Counted from the first letter of the stretch, positions 49,507 to 62,576 are shown. The stretch: DNA of 64,000 bases from Cyclina sinensis (GCA_012932295.1 JAAONU010000006.1:29972882-30036881); one strand, 5' to 3'. The notes: generated by a model not told the origin, from the sequence alone. Program-made: numbers and translations.

Positions 49507-50063
49507 TACCAAAAATCGGGAATTTTTCGCGTGGTACAATTTTCGCCACTTCACTTCAAAACAGGGTTGTTTTTTTCGTGTGTTTATTTTTCGCCCCTCT
49601 CAGGAAAATGGCGAAAAATAACGGGAAGGAACGGTTACTCTTGGTTACTCAGTTGACTTCGATACGGGGTTGTCGTTCTTGGTAAATAAGTGACAACATT
49701 TATTTACCGATATCTTTATTGTGTACTGTCTAAAACACAAAACTGTACAAGTATATTAAAACAAATTTAGATGATTAAAATATTAAAGATGTAGTTTTCA
49801 ACACAAATAATGGATAAATGCACTGGATAGTGGTGTGGAAATTTGTCAATTAATACTTGCTTGACCAGTTTTAACGGCTTTTGTGTACCGTCATTGTGTA
49901 ACTAAAGGATTGTATAATCAGTATACTTACATGGAAAACTCGTATGCTTATTTTTTTGAAGGACAGAAAGGAGGTATTTTGTTGTGTTTAATTTTTGCCA
50001 TTTAATTAGGGTGGCCAATTAGGCCAACTATTGACCACGGCGAAAAAATCCCGAATTACGGTA
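49507..50063. mobile_element. 557-bp MITE with TACC...GGTA ends
   Basis: Inverted ends: left TACCAAAAATCGGGAATTTT, right (reverse complement) TACCGTAATTCGGGATTTTT, both continuing into TCGC.GTGG. Related inverted motifs (TTTTTCGCCCC at 49588, GGCGAAAAATAACGG at 49609) lie inside. No transposase is seen. TA is the likely target, as the ends begin TA, but no clean outer duplication is visible. It abuts the start of the paired sequence at 50068, so it explains one block difference. Confidence 0.8.
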
Positions 50064-52455
50064 TTAAGGAGCGATTTTCTTCAAGCTTCATACTCTGACA
50101 TAGCACATTGGGAGGAAGTGCATAGTGTAAGAACAATAACTCTAACTTGGCTACTTTTAGCGTAATTTCGCTTTATCTGATTTATTTGAAAAACTTTATC
50201 CAGAACATTACTCCAAAAGTGCTTGAGGGATTTACTTCAAACTTAATACACTGACAAAGCACATTGGTAGAAAGTGCAGTGTGCAAGAATAATAACTCTA
50301 CCTTGCCTACTTTTAGAGTTATTCCCCTTTATCATTTTTCTTGAAAAAAATTCCATAGCATAACTCCAAAAGTACTTGAACTATATAAGCGATATAGCTT
50401 TTGACTGTCGATGCTAATTGTGAGGGAACGTTTTGTCCGTCTGTCTGTATGTAGTATTACATAATTTCAAAGAGGTGCGCCATCAGAAATATAGTTTATG
50501 GAATTTGAAATTACAAGAAAACTTATAATCTTAAAATGGTATCAGTACATGTATATCATTCTTTCTACAAAACTATATTTCAAGAGTACTACTATTTGTA
50601 ATTTTAGTTTTAACAAAAATTATATTCATATGTCATGCATATATGCATGCTTTTACAGGTAAACCATACTGGGATTATATTAGAGAAAACAACATACATG
50701 ATGATGACAATCCCTTGAGTTTACCAGTGCTGTAAACCCTGTGCATGCAACACTTATTCATTTGTCTCAAAATTACCAGTCTGTATCGAAAACAATGTAA
50801 ATTCTAAACTCTTTTCTTCAAGACAAATTGTGTAAATAACCAAAAATGTATTGATCTTATAAATGGGAAGAATGTTAAAACTTGAAACATGTTCGTTATT
50901 ATTACTATAAATAGTAGTAATAACAGTAGTATTTACTTGCAACCATCATCACTGCATGGGGGCAATTATAACTGAACTGTTATAGGGAAGTTACCGCTGT
51001 CCTGTAAGGGAACAAGCGAACATTTTTAGTTTTGCACTCTTGTCAAAATATGTTTTGATGTACTTTGGGGTCAACATACATCTTAAAAGCAACTTTAATA
51101 AGTAAACAAATACGTTTTTATACTTTATACACATTTGTGTTTACTGCCATTTTAATGCATACATAACCATCTAACTTAAATCGTTGTGAGCTGTGTTGGA
51201 TTTCTAACAAGCTAGAAAGACTTTCAATCAGCTGAAAATTTGTTTGAGTACTTTCCATATTTTATGTTTGAGCATACACGTACATTTTAAAATAATGTGT
51301 TATTACAAATATTCTATTTTACTGAGTTATGTACTAAAATGAATAAATGATTTATATGACAAAAACGAGCAAGAGAACAATGGAGTACGAGAAGGTCTGC
51401 ATCAAAATAGTAGGTCAAGGTTAAACTGAAAAATATAGGAATACATTTTACTTGTAGAGGAAATATAAGAAAATGGTGCTTTTGCAATCTGTGTCAGTAT
51501 GAGGCAACCTTGAAATGGTACAATAATAAATATATATGTGTGTTAAACTGACATCTTATTGACAACTTGACAAGCTGAAAGAAAAAAAATATTGGAGACA
51601 AAGATCATCTTGTTTGGCTTTGCTATAATCTTTATCGAGCTTTGCATTTCGGAGTTTTGTGTTGAAAAGCATGAATTCAATGCTCTTTTCAAAAGTGTCC
51701 AAAGGGTTCTTTATATTCTTTGATCAGGATATACAAGGATATAATGATCATCCCTACTAAGCAGAAAAAAATAATATTTATGTAAGGTGTTCTACGGGGA
51801 AAAGATAATAAAATGTGCCAATTTATGTTTTATCACAAATATGTTTATCAATGCTAGAGAATGAGTCTATTGAACTCGAAACCCCTGAACTAAAGCCTCT
51901 GCGCTACCCCTAGTCAAATGATCAATATCTTACCAAGAAATCGTACATCTGTCTAGACAAACGCTACCTTAATTTACACTTAAATTTTGCGTATTCATTC
52001 ATTTAACAAGGACATTAAAATGTGTCTATTTTTCTAATCGTTATTTATACATTTTCCAAATTAAAAAAAGTCTAGTAAGTTCTTTATCAGTCAAAAATTT
52101 ATCTATTGGCACTAAATGTAAAGCCAATTATATCACAGACATATCATATTACTAAACGTTCTGGTAACAAAGAAACTTTTTATACCTTTTCTGTTTGATA
52201 CAACAGTTTTTTTTCTTTGTGATAATTCACATGATGTAGACCACTTTTGAAACAAAGATATTTTGCAATGTTGACCTCTAAGACTATTCTTAATTGATCA
52301 AGAGTATCAGTTTTACCAACGCAAAGTTTTCGCTTGAATGGTCGGCTATTCATTCTATGAACTTACCATACAATTACTTTATTATATATTTCTTCTTATT
52401 AAAATCAAACAATACCCATTAAATTGAAATAATGATATCGAAGATGGCTATCATT
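50064..52455. other. Duplicated non-coding DNA, no gene seen
   Basis: Matches 24697-27430. Includes the unusually well conserved stretch 50895-51420 and a tRNA-like SINE head at 51860-51932 on the minus strand (partner of 26840-26930). Confidence 0.6.
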
Positions 52456-54306
52456 TTTGTCGAGCCCGCTTGCGCTGAGCTCGACTTAGTCGCCACCTTT
52501 GGCGTATATTTCGGAGTATGTGTGTCCATGCGTCCGTCCGGATTTGTCCGGTCTATTTCTTGCTCATTCTTTAAAGGATTACAAAATAATTTGGTACAAA
52601 TGTTCACCATGATGGGGTGGTGTGTTGCACACAAAACCAAGGTCTGCCGCTCAAAGGTCAAGGTCACACTTGGGAGTCAGCACAAAACCCGTGTCTGGAG
52701 CGTAACTTCTACATGCATAGAGGGATTTTAATATAACTCAGGACAAATATTTTCCATTGGGAGGCGGAGTGTCGCGTGAAAAATTAAGGTGTCTGTGGCA
52801 AAGTTCAAGGTCACACATAGGGGTCAAAAGTCAAATAACAAAATAAAACATTAATTTGCGAGTATAACTTCTATATACATGAAAAGATTTTAATATAGCT
52901 TAGCACAAATGCTCTCTATGTTAAATTGAGTTGTCTCGCGCAAAATGAAGGTCAAGGTAACAAGAGACCAAAGGTCAAATAAAAATATTAAAATTTGTTT
53001 ATTGGCGCTGTATCTTGCTCATGCTTTGAAGTATATTGCTTAGTGGTCAGAGGATTTGAAAAAAAATCAGGTGTATGTGGCAAAGGTCAAGTCATATTTA
53101 GAGGTCAAAGATCAAATAACAAAATAAAACATTCATTTTCGAGTATAACTTCCATATACATGGATGGATTTTAATTTAACTTAGCACAAATGTTCTCCAT
53201 GTTGAGTTGAGTTGTCTCGCAGAAAATGAAGGTCAAGGTCAAGGTTAAAAGAGGTCAAAGGTCAAATAAAAATATTAAAATTTGTTTGTTGGCGCTGAAT
53301 GTTGCTTATGGTTTGAAGTATTATGCTTACTGGTCAGAGGATTTTGAAATTGTTGAGCCCGCTTGTGGTGAGGTCGACTTAGTCGCTGCTTTTCACTTTT
53401 GGCAGTTTGGTATATGTGCGTCCGTCAGTCCGTGCGTCCTTCTAGATTTGTGCGGTCTATATCTTGCTCATTCTTTGAATGATTATAAAATAGTTTGAAA
53501 CAAATGTTCACCATGATGGGGTGATGTGTCACACGCAAAATCCAGGTCGGCTACTCAAAGGTCAAGGTCACATTTTGAGGGTCGGCTCAAAACCCGTGTC
53601 TGGAGCGTAACTTCTACATGCATGGCGAGACTTGGGACAAATGTTCTCTATAGTGAGGCGGAGTGTCGCAAAAAAAATTAAAGTGTATGTGGTTAAGGTC
53701 AAGGTCTTACTTCAGGGTCAAAGGTCAAATAACAAATTAAAACATTCATTAGTGAGTATAACTTCAATATACATGGATAGATTTTAATAAAACTTATAAC
53801 AAATGTCTTCCATGGTGAGTTGAGTTGTCTTGCGCAAAATGAAGGTCAAGGTCACAAGAAGTCAAAGGTCAAATAAAAATATCAACATAGTTTGTTCTCG
53901 CTGTATCTTGCTTAGTGGTCAGAGGATTTTTGTTGAGCCCGCTTGCGCTGAGCTCGACATAGTTGTCAAAATGGCTGTTCAGTGTTTGTGCGTGCATGCT
54001 TGCGTCCAAACTTGTCCATGCCATAACTACTTCGTGCATGGAGGAATTTTCAAATAACATAAATTGAGTTTTTTAGGCACAAATGTTCATCATGAGACTT
54101 CGTGTCATGCACATGAACCAGGTTACAGGGTCAGAGGTCAAGGTCACCTAAGATGATGCAATGTAAAGATTTTGCCTTGGGTATAAAGAGGATGTGTTGC
54201 GCACATCTCACCTATGTATACATCTTTCTCCTTGATCTGAAGCTTATAGGTTGAGGTTTGAATTAAGACGAGCGGACTCGACATTCTGTCCGTGGGCATG
54301 TCTTGT
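52456..54306 (+). repeat. 1.85-kb repeat insertion with three related heads
   Basis: Absent from block 1, where 'ctatcatttcattattaagtg' is continuous at 27437. The head 'gagcccgcttgcgctgagct cgac' recurs at 52463, 53349 and 53936, each followed by 'gtgcgtcc'-rich sequence and units with 'aaggtcaaggtcac' and 'aaaggtcaaataa.aaaat'. The right end is 'gggcatgtcttgt'. ATCATT is found at both edges and may be the target duplication. Open frames inside are composed of these repeats and are not genes. Confidence 0.82.
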
Positions 54307-54576
54307 ATCATTAAGTGCCGTCAATATAGACGCATACGAAAACGCTATATTGCAAAATACTACTATGATCGCCCAAGTGTTCACAAATTTATGGAACTAA
54401 TGTCATCAAAAAATAAGACTTTGAAAAAAAGTAGCGAGAACATGATCAATATTTAACTTCGGCTGGATCAAATTGAGCCTCTTTTCGTTTCCACCCTTCC
54501 GGTCGGTAATGGCTATAGTACTCTAACTATCAACAGTCTTGTATTCGAAACAAAAGAAACACAACAAGATCTGTCA

Positions 54577-54906
54577 CTGTAAGATGACTATGCCCCCGAA
54601 GTTGTGTTTTGACTTTTGAGCTGAGAACCAGTCATTCAGGGGCCAAAGTCAAATAAATATAGGTCAGTGGGAAGATATTGTCTACAGGGGTGTTGTGTCC
54701 ATGTATGATGTAAATCCACTTACTAATATGGAAGTTATGGCCAATGATGAAGTTTTTGGACAATTGGTTCTTCAAGGTGAAGGTCATTCAAGGGTCTAGG
54801 TCAAACAAATAAAGGTCTGTGCTAGGATCTTGTGCGAAAGGGTGTTGTGTCGGACGGACTGACTGACTGACGGTTCAAAAACTATATGTCTCCTTTGAGG
54901 GCATAA
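54577..54906 (+). repeat. ~150-bp tandem repeat (block 2)
   Basis: Partner of 28030-28570 with about one unit fewer; same inverted TATGCCCCC / GGGCATA ends. Confidence 0.78.
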
Positions 54907-55244
54907 AAATTAGTTTTAGTAGTTTGAAAAAATAAACAAGAAATATATTTTGTTACAAAAACCAACAAACCATGCGACGAATTACAAAAGAATTCTTTTT
55001 TTAAAGACAACTGTGAACCTGATCTAAACCCAAGAACTCATGGCTGAGGACTCCTAAAAATCCATAACTATACCATAAAAACTAGATCCTATATGATTAT
55101 TAAACATTTGAACAAAGCAACAAAGATGTATAATCTACACTGAAGCCATAAAAATAACTTTAAGTGCATACGAAATGCATGCAGGTGTCAGGATGCTACA
55201 AGGATGCTATATACAAAGTATCATCTAAAATCGTTCAATTTAAA

Positions 55245-56020
55245 CGTTAACTGATTTTTAATTTTAGTTACACTGACAATGACCTTTACCCGACTGATCC
55301 TAAATACAATCCTAAGCTAGATTCCGTGCAAGGGTGATATATAGCACGTTTGGACAAGATTGGCCGATAAATACTTAAGTTATTGACTAGAAACCATTTT
55401 TTTCTATTTTAGTAACAGTGATATTGACCTTGCTTAGACTAATGCAATATAAATCACAAGGTAGGTTTTCATGCATGGTTATTTTACACCAAGTTTGGTC
55501 AAAATTGGCATTTTAATCTTAATGCCTAGAATTCAATATTCCTTTTTAGTAACTGGACCTTGACTCAACTGACCCCAAATACTATCCCAAGCTAGATTTC
55601 CATGCAAGGGTGCTATACACCATGCTAAGTCAACATGAGTCATTTCAAGCCTAAGTTATTGACTGGAATCCAATTTTCTATTTTAGTAACAGTGACCTTG
55701 ACCTTGACCAGACTTGTCCCAGATTTAATCCCAACCTTGGTTATCATGCAAGTGTATTATACACCAAGTTGGGTCAAGATTGACCAATAAAAACTCTTTA
55801 TTGACCGGAAACCAATGTTCTTATTTTAGTAACTGTGACCTTGACCTTGATCTTATTGATCCCAAATACAATACCAAGCTAGGCTTCTATGCAAGGATGC
55901 TATATAACAAGATTCGTTAAGATTAGTCAATCCAAACTAAAGTCATTGAACGGACACCATCAGTTTGACGTCCGCTCTTGCGTCGTACCCCAATTTAATA
56001 ACCAGGTTTCAACTCCGTTT
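55245..56020 (+). repeat. ~130-bp tandem repeat, about five units (block 2)
   Basis: Partner of 28915-29520 with about one unit more ('acagtgaccttgaccttgac', 'ccaagctag'). Confidence 0.8.
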
Positions 56021-56619
56021 AAACCCCGGTTAAAAAGTTTCTTTTAAAAAATGTATTTTCTTGTATATTTGATGTTTAAAAATACTTTCTACCATAGACT
56101 AATCTAAGTTACAATAAATGCAAATTCTCTACCCTACATGTGCCTAAAACTACACTTGTTAATATTATAATGTTAAGTTTTGTGTATGTTTATCAATATT
56201 TGTTTTCTAATTCTATACAAAATGCTCTATTATTTCTATGAAAGTATGAAAAAAATATGTTAAATTCCAATGCTTATATTTGTTTTAACAGTTGATTCAT
56301 GCTACATTTAGATTAACACGAGGAAAGGTTTTATTTTTTATAATGTAAATGAAGGCCAATATTAAAATAATGAAATTAAAGTACTACATATTTTTCTTAC
56401 CAGTACCGGTTCAAATAAAATATTAACAAATAACTGATATTGTTCAGATTCTTGAAAATTATAAAACCGTTTGGAATAATATAAATTAAACAAAAGACAA
56501 CATTTACGCATTAGTTGGGAGTTTATATATTTAAAAAGATAAAATAAGAGAAGTAAATATATTGAGCATCATATTTCAAAATAACTATTTTTAATTATTT
56601 TAAGAGACTTGCTTTTATA

Positions 56620-57256
56620 TGAAGTAGATATGTGAAATGCTGAAGTATGAAATAGAGATGTAAATGCTAGAGCATTAAGCAGTGGCAGAACGAGCTATAA
56701 GGGAGATGTGTGAAATGCTACAATATGAAATACATGTATGAAATGCCAGAATATGAAATAGATGTGTGAAATGCCAGAATATAAAATAGATGTATGAAAT
56801 GCTAGAATGTGAAATGCTAGAATATGAAAAAGGTGTATGAAATGCTAGAATATGAAATAGATGTGTGAAATGCTAGAATTAAGAATAGATGTATGAAATG
56901 CTAGAATGTGAAATAGATGATGAAATGCTAGAATATGAAATAAATGTGTGGAATGCTAGAATATGAAATAGATGTGTGAAATGTAGAATATGAAATAGAT
57001 GTGTGAAATCCTAGAATGTGAAATAGATGTGTGATATGCTAGAATATGAAATAAATAGGTGAAAAGCTAGAATATGAAATAGATATGAGAAATGCTAGAA
57101 TATGAAATAGATTTACGATTTGCAAGAATATGAAACAGATGTGTGATATGCTGCAATATGAAACAGATGTGTCATAAGCTAGAATATAAAATAGTTTTCT
57201 GATATGCTAGAATATGATATAGATGTGAGAAATGCTAGAATATAAGATAGATGTGT
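56620..57256 (+). repeat. 28-bp minisatellite (block 2)
   Basis: Same 28-base unit as at 30160-30740, about 22 copies, with different unit order and substitutions, so the two arrays have evolved separately. Confidence 0.92.
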
Positions 57257-57630
57257 GAGTTTTTTAAGATTTAATTGCATCATCTCTTCTTTTTAACTTT
57301 TCACACAATTATTGGGACTGTCTCCATATAATAATCTCACCTATAAAGAAACTTTATACCTGATAGTTAATCTAGTTTCGCAGAAACATCTTGAATAACG
57401 ATATCACAATGGTTGGACATTTAAATTCGTCGTTATCACAATACAGACACGCCTTATGACTTTAATGAGATATTTTTGTCAATGTTTAATAAAACATGTT
57501 AAAGTAAAGTGTTACAAAGTTTAAAAGCACACGTCCTCGAACATCGATTTGTTGTACTTTCAAAATAATTTAGAAGAATTTGGTTACTATGTAAACCATG
57601 TATGAAAGAAATGAAATAATCGTGATTTTT
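57257..57630. other. Spacer with no counterpart in block 1
   Basis: AT-rich, no gene seen. It is unrelated to 30741-31124 at the same place in block 1, although both flanks match. Confidence 0.55.
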
Positions 57631-57824
57631 TTTATTTGATGTAAAGACAATGACCCAGACCTCATGTGTGCTTGTATATTCATTAAAATCATTCAAGATT
57701 GTTGTAGTACAACCTTTAAATGAAAAAAGTATTAGTTTGTCATCAATGTGCATAAGACAGAATTGAAAATAAAAGTAAAACGATTGGATGCACAAACCTC
57801 ATCAAAATACGTTTGGATGAACCG

Positions 57825-60013
57825 ACGTGTTTGAAGTTAGCTCAATATACGACATTGGCTAAAACGAATGTCGTATAAGCTCAGCATTAGATATTCGACT
57901 GTTGTGCTATCACGACATTCGAAACACGTGAAAATTGAAAGCTGTGCCAGCACGAAATACGACATTCGATTTTTGAATCATTTTATTTCCTTGAATAGTG
58001 TGCTAGCCCGACATTCTGAACACGTGAAATTCGAATGTCAGGCTGGAACAACTTTCGACATACGATATAAAAATTTAAAATCATTTGGTTTTAATGTTGT
58101 GCTAGCAGAGCATTCGACATTCGAAACACATGATATTTGAATGTTGAATCGGCACGACATTCGACATAGGATATTCAACATGTTCAAATTTTAAAATTAT
58201 TTGAAATTGGAATGTTGTGCTAGCACACATTTCAACATACAACATTCCAATTTCAAATAATTTGGTTTGAGTGTGGTTCTAGTGCAACATTCGACATTAG
58301 AAACACGTGAAATTTGCTGTGCCAGCACGACATTTGACATACGACATTCGAATTTTGAATCATTAACTTTCTTTGAACTAGCACAACTTTCTACTTTCGA
58401 AACAAATAAAATTCGAATGTTGTGCCATAACGACATTTGCCATTCGAATTATATTTTGCAATTTGAATGTTGTACTGCAACTTGACTTGCTGTGACATGT
58501 TTTAATATCTTTATCTCAGTGTTTCTATAATATAGTTTCAATACTCAAGCAAATATCATAAAAATGATTGCATGGCAACAATGGTTCATGCCTTATTTAC
58601 GTTGCAAAATATTTTTCAGTGCACGAATAAATTGCTATGTAATTGTAATATCAGAATTTGAATTTTTATATATTAATTATCAGTTTTACAATGGACATTT
58701 ATATCTTAAAACTTCTTCAAAACAACTGTTTTACTTTTTTAACGCTTATTAGTTTTTAAAATTAACACCAAACATTGCTGTTTCAATGCTACTGGTTCTT
58801 CGTACTTATATACATCTTAAACGTTGTTTCTCCCATTCACGCGTTTTTTCCTCATAGAAAGCATGTACATAATTGTTTAGAATTTAGAACATTAACGATA
58901 TCCATTCTTTGCAGTGAGGTATAATTGTACTAGTACATACACCTGATCAGACTACACATCGTCATAACAGCTAGTAATCTGCGCGATTTATAGTATAATC
59001 ATTACATTACAAAGTTTGATTTTCAGCAAGGAAAACTGGGTCATTACTAGGTTCCTGAAAAATATAAACTTTTTGAAAAAGGTTTCATTCTCTAACCAGG
59101 GCTGCGTTCGAGAAGGGCAGAAGACCATTTCTTATAGGAAATATGATTGGTGAAGTGAAAATGTGAATAATGTCACAAGGTGATAACAAATACTAACCGG
59201 ATTTATTTCTTTTAACGACAGAATACCAACGGTATTTTACTGACAAAGACATATATTAAAACAACATAATACCAAATCAGCAGAATTCAATATAAACACT
59301 ACATGATGAGGACATAGCAAATCTTGGCCAAGTAGTAAAAAAGTCTGATTATAATCTAATTAATAATTGCTGGAAAAAAACACAGACAAACTTACACTGG
59401 ACAGACATTTTATCTTCTATATGTAAGAAAATCAAAGGGCCATAACTCCAAAATTCAGGTGAATCGAACAGAACAACGACATGCACAAGAAGTCTTGGTA
59501 CTTATAATCCTTGTAAAGTATTGTTAAAATCTGACCAACAGTTCCTAGCAAATCATTCAAAGAAAGCAAACAATTCAAAAATTGAATGTCGAATGTCGTG
59601 CTGGCTCAACATTCAAATTTTATGAGTAACTGATGTCGAGTGTCGTGCTTCCACAATATTCAAAGAAATAAAATGATTCCAAAATCGAATGTCATATGTC
59701 GAATGACGCACTGGAACAACGTTCAAATTTCACTTGTTTCAAATGTTGTGCTAGCATGATTCAAACCAAATGATTTTAATTTTGAATGTCGCATGTCGAA
59801 TGTTGTATCTGGCACAACATTCAAAGAAATAAAATGATTCAAAACTTGAATGTCGTATGTCGAATTCTGTGTGAAATTCATGTATTTCGAATGTCGAATG
59901 TTGTGTTAGAACAACATTGACTTTTGCCAAAGTCGAATGTCTAACGTTGAGATTATACGACATTCGTTTTGGCCTATGTCAAATGTCGTATGTTGAGCTT
60001 ACTTCAAACACCT
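57825..60013. mobile_element. Foldback-type transposon (block 2 copy)
   Basis: Tips ACGTGTTTGAAGTTAGCT (left) and, as reverse complement, AGGTGTTTGAAGTAAGCT (right). Flanks are GATGAACCG (57816-57824, two changes from AATGTACCG) and AATGTACCG (60014-60022), so the same 9-bp target duplication is recognisable. Arms 57825-58510 and 59575-60013 have the CGACATTCGAA sub-repeats. It is shorter than the block 1 copy because it lacks the LINE and about 880 bp of interior. Confidence 0.87.
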
Positions 60014-60425
60014 AATGTACCGGTATTTAAATTTGACATTTTTACTTTGATGTAAGCTTATAGTTTACATTAACAATGGGTACTTGAAGCGTCTATTTAA
60101 ACTGCATTTAACATTTGGTTCATTTTAAAATGGTTGCTTTTGAACATTTATTTTTTTGACTCTGGAATAAGTTGTTCTTTCATTAAAAATCTTAAATTAA
60201 TTAAATTATTAAATTCAGTCAGAAAAAAATGTATTTTTAACTGTTCTAGCTTCCTGTGCTGAGTTTACTACTAATCCGGGAGTTCTCATCATGGGTGAAA
60301 GTCTAATGTGACTTTCGACCTTAAACCCTGTTGGTAATTATGCTGGCTTTATTCAGGGGATTTAATATGAGTTGCAAGAACTTGATTCCCAGTCGAGGTA
60401 AAATGAGTAAGCATGTGCTAAACTA

Positions 60426-61896
60426 TAGTGTTCACAAAAAGTAGGGGATATTATGTTAATTTGTCATGATATGGAAAACCTACTCTTTATGGGCAATCAT
60501 CATGTATATTTTTACAATGGTCGTTCATGTGTAAATAACGTGGTCACTAAAGTGTAGAAATCTCGTTCAAATTTATGCTGCACAGGCAATTTTATGACAC
60601 GATGGGTAGCACGTAGTATTTAATAATGACCGAAATCATGTTAATTTTAACATAAGTTGGACAAAACTTTCAGAATATTGTGTTGTGAAGATGTCAATCA
60701 CAAATTCACTATCAAATTTGCAATTGGAATTATAAGACGTCTAACGGAACGTAAACGTTGGCGGGCCATTTATATGTTCCGGACCGGAAGTACACATGCC
60801 AGCCGACTTTAATGTTTCACAGTCCGTTGTCTCTCAATTGTGGTCAAGCTATCAAACAACTGGACACCGATTGATATTCAAAGACGTCCAAGATGTACTG
60901 ACATCCGAGACGAAAGCTATTTTGTTAATCAAGCTCTCCATAATAGTGCTCTGACGGCAACAGACCTTTAACAACGCTTTCGACATGTAAGAGTGGTCCA
61001 GGTCAGAAATTGCCTTCAATCAGAAGGACTTAACGCAAGGTGCCCAAGTGGTCTTGCCGTTGTCAGGAAGGCATCGTCATAAACGTTTGACGTGGTGTAG
61101 CCAGCGGCGTTGGTGGAATATTAACCAGTGGTCACATGTTCAGTGACGAATACAAATTCAACCTAAACTTTCGTGATGGTCGAAGAAGAGTTTGGCGTTG
61201 CTCAGGAGAATATTTAACAGACGCTACTAGGTTTACCCACGACAAATTAAGGGGTGGGTCCGTTTTGGTAAGGGACTGCCAGAACACAGCTAAATACGTG
61301 GCAGTGTGACTGGCCAGTACTACCATGACAACATGCTGGTTCCGCATGTTATCCCGTTTGCTCAACGTCATGGCCAAGAATTCTTCTTCCAGGATGATAA
61401 CGCTAGGACCAATAGGACAAGACTTGTCACTCAGTTTCTGGAAGAGCAACATATCTGTACTTTACCATAGCCAGCGATGAACCCGGACGTATCGCCTGTT
61501 GAACATGAGACATTCTTGGAAAATGTGTCCGAAGACGTGATTCTCCGCCCAGAAAGTTACGTGGGCTCGGTGCGGCGCTGCAGGAAGAGTGGGGCAAAAT
61601 CTTTTAGCACATCATAGGTCGTCTTACTGGGAGTATGAGACGTCGTTGCATAGCTTGTTGCGACATTAGAGGTGACCCAACACGTTATTGAGAGTGTGTG
61701 AAAATGCTGACGTTTACGTAATGACTTTTGACGTTGTTTAAAGTCCCGAAAGATATCAATATAAAGTAAAATGTCCGATTTAAATGTGTGAATGAACTTG
61801 TTAAATTGATTAAATAAACATCAAAATGTAGGGGTTTTCTTAATTTCTCGCAATAACAATATTACCTATAATATCCCCTACATTTTGTGAACAGTA
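60426..61896 (+). pseudogene. Tc1-type transposon with broken DD34E transposase
   Basis: Ends are inverted (TAGTGTTCACAAAAAGTAGG left; TACTGTTCACAAAATGTAGG as reverse complement of the right) and sit at TA. Transposase remains on the + strand run from about 60796 (MPADFNVSQSVVSQLWSSYQ, helix-turn-helix) to about 61610. They include YYHDNMLVPHVIPFAQRHGQ, then FFQDDNARTNRTRLVTQFLE, then after LP a TAG where Trp is usual, then PAMNPDVSPVEH. The second Asp of QDD and the Glu of VEH are separated by 34 residues, counting the stop as one: the DD34E spacing of Tc1. Several frameshifts and stops (for example near 60870, 60970, 61080, 61300) make it dead. Confidence 0.9.
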
Positions 61897-62080
61897 TATT
61901 TAAAAGCATTGATATAATTGCAGTTTGAAGCAAAATTATTTCGTGCACTCATTTTTATAATGCTTATATTTCCCAAATTTACCACTTTATATGATGTTAT
62001 TTGAGCTTAAGGAATGGACTATTCAAAGTTTCTTCAGTACGGTGTCAACTGGTAACATCTGCTTTTATTTTCTGTTATCT

Positions 62081-62576
62081 TGCTGATATAGAAGAAATAG
62101 TCTTGTAGGCTTACCAAGTAAGATAGCAAGATATGAAAATGTGCAGAAATACGCCAGCAGTAAAGTTGACTTTGTGTTTGGGACTGGCCTGTACATGCAC
62201 CTGGTGAGATGGAATTGCAAATGCCTACAAATATCCTAGGCTACAAAAACGAAATTGTCATTGCCACAGATAAACAATTAAACGGGCTTATCAATGACGT
62301 AAATTTAAAACCAGTCCATCCTTAAGTCAGTCACACTGTATCTGGAACACCAATGAGGCATGGACCGTGGTTGCCACCACCAATAGTTTCAAAACCGCCA
62401 ACAACAACAGTTACAACAGAACTAACACATGAAGACACAAAATATGCACTAATGCATTGTTGGCTTAGCACCTATTGCTGTATATTAATTCACTTAATGT
62501 ACTCCCTTGCTGCAGCATACAACAGACCTGCAACCACAACAAGTAATGTCAAGGTATGATCCACAAACCAGCTTAG
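62081..62576. other. Sequence past the duplication edge; possible coding relic
   Basis: Not present in block 1. A + strand frame from 62211 reads MEMPTNILGYKNEIVIATDK and, after one stop at 62322, continues as MRHGPWLPPPIVSKPPTTT to 62559. I recognise no family. Its position beside virus-like genes suggests it could belong to the same element. Confidence 0.35.

Larger units (their letters stand above)
42370..62080 (+). repeat. Segmental duplication, block 2
   Basis: Partner of 15670-38028 (landmarks given there). It lacks the mariner, the intronic SINE pair, the LINE and about 880 bp inside the foldback element. It gains a TTAA-flanked element (43291-43706), about 1.37 kb at 48695-50063 including a MITE, and a 1.85-kb repeat insertion at 52456-54306. 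It retains the transposase part of the Tc1 element. Confidence 0.95.

Noticed and set aside
52432..54060. Several 63-99 codon frames
   Set aside because: All lie in the repeat insertion at 52456-54306; related peptides recur because the DNA units recur.
61132..61452. 106-codon minus-strand frame
   Set aside because: It is antisense to the recognisable Tc1 transposase remains on the + strand.
15670..62080. Collapsed allelic haplotypes placed in tandem
   Set aside because: Not fully excluded, but the many private transposons, the deletions and the third unit A outside both blocks favour a real duplication. Listed as the main refuting possibility for the duplication finding.
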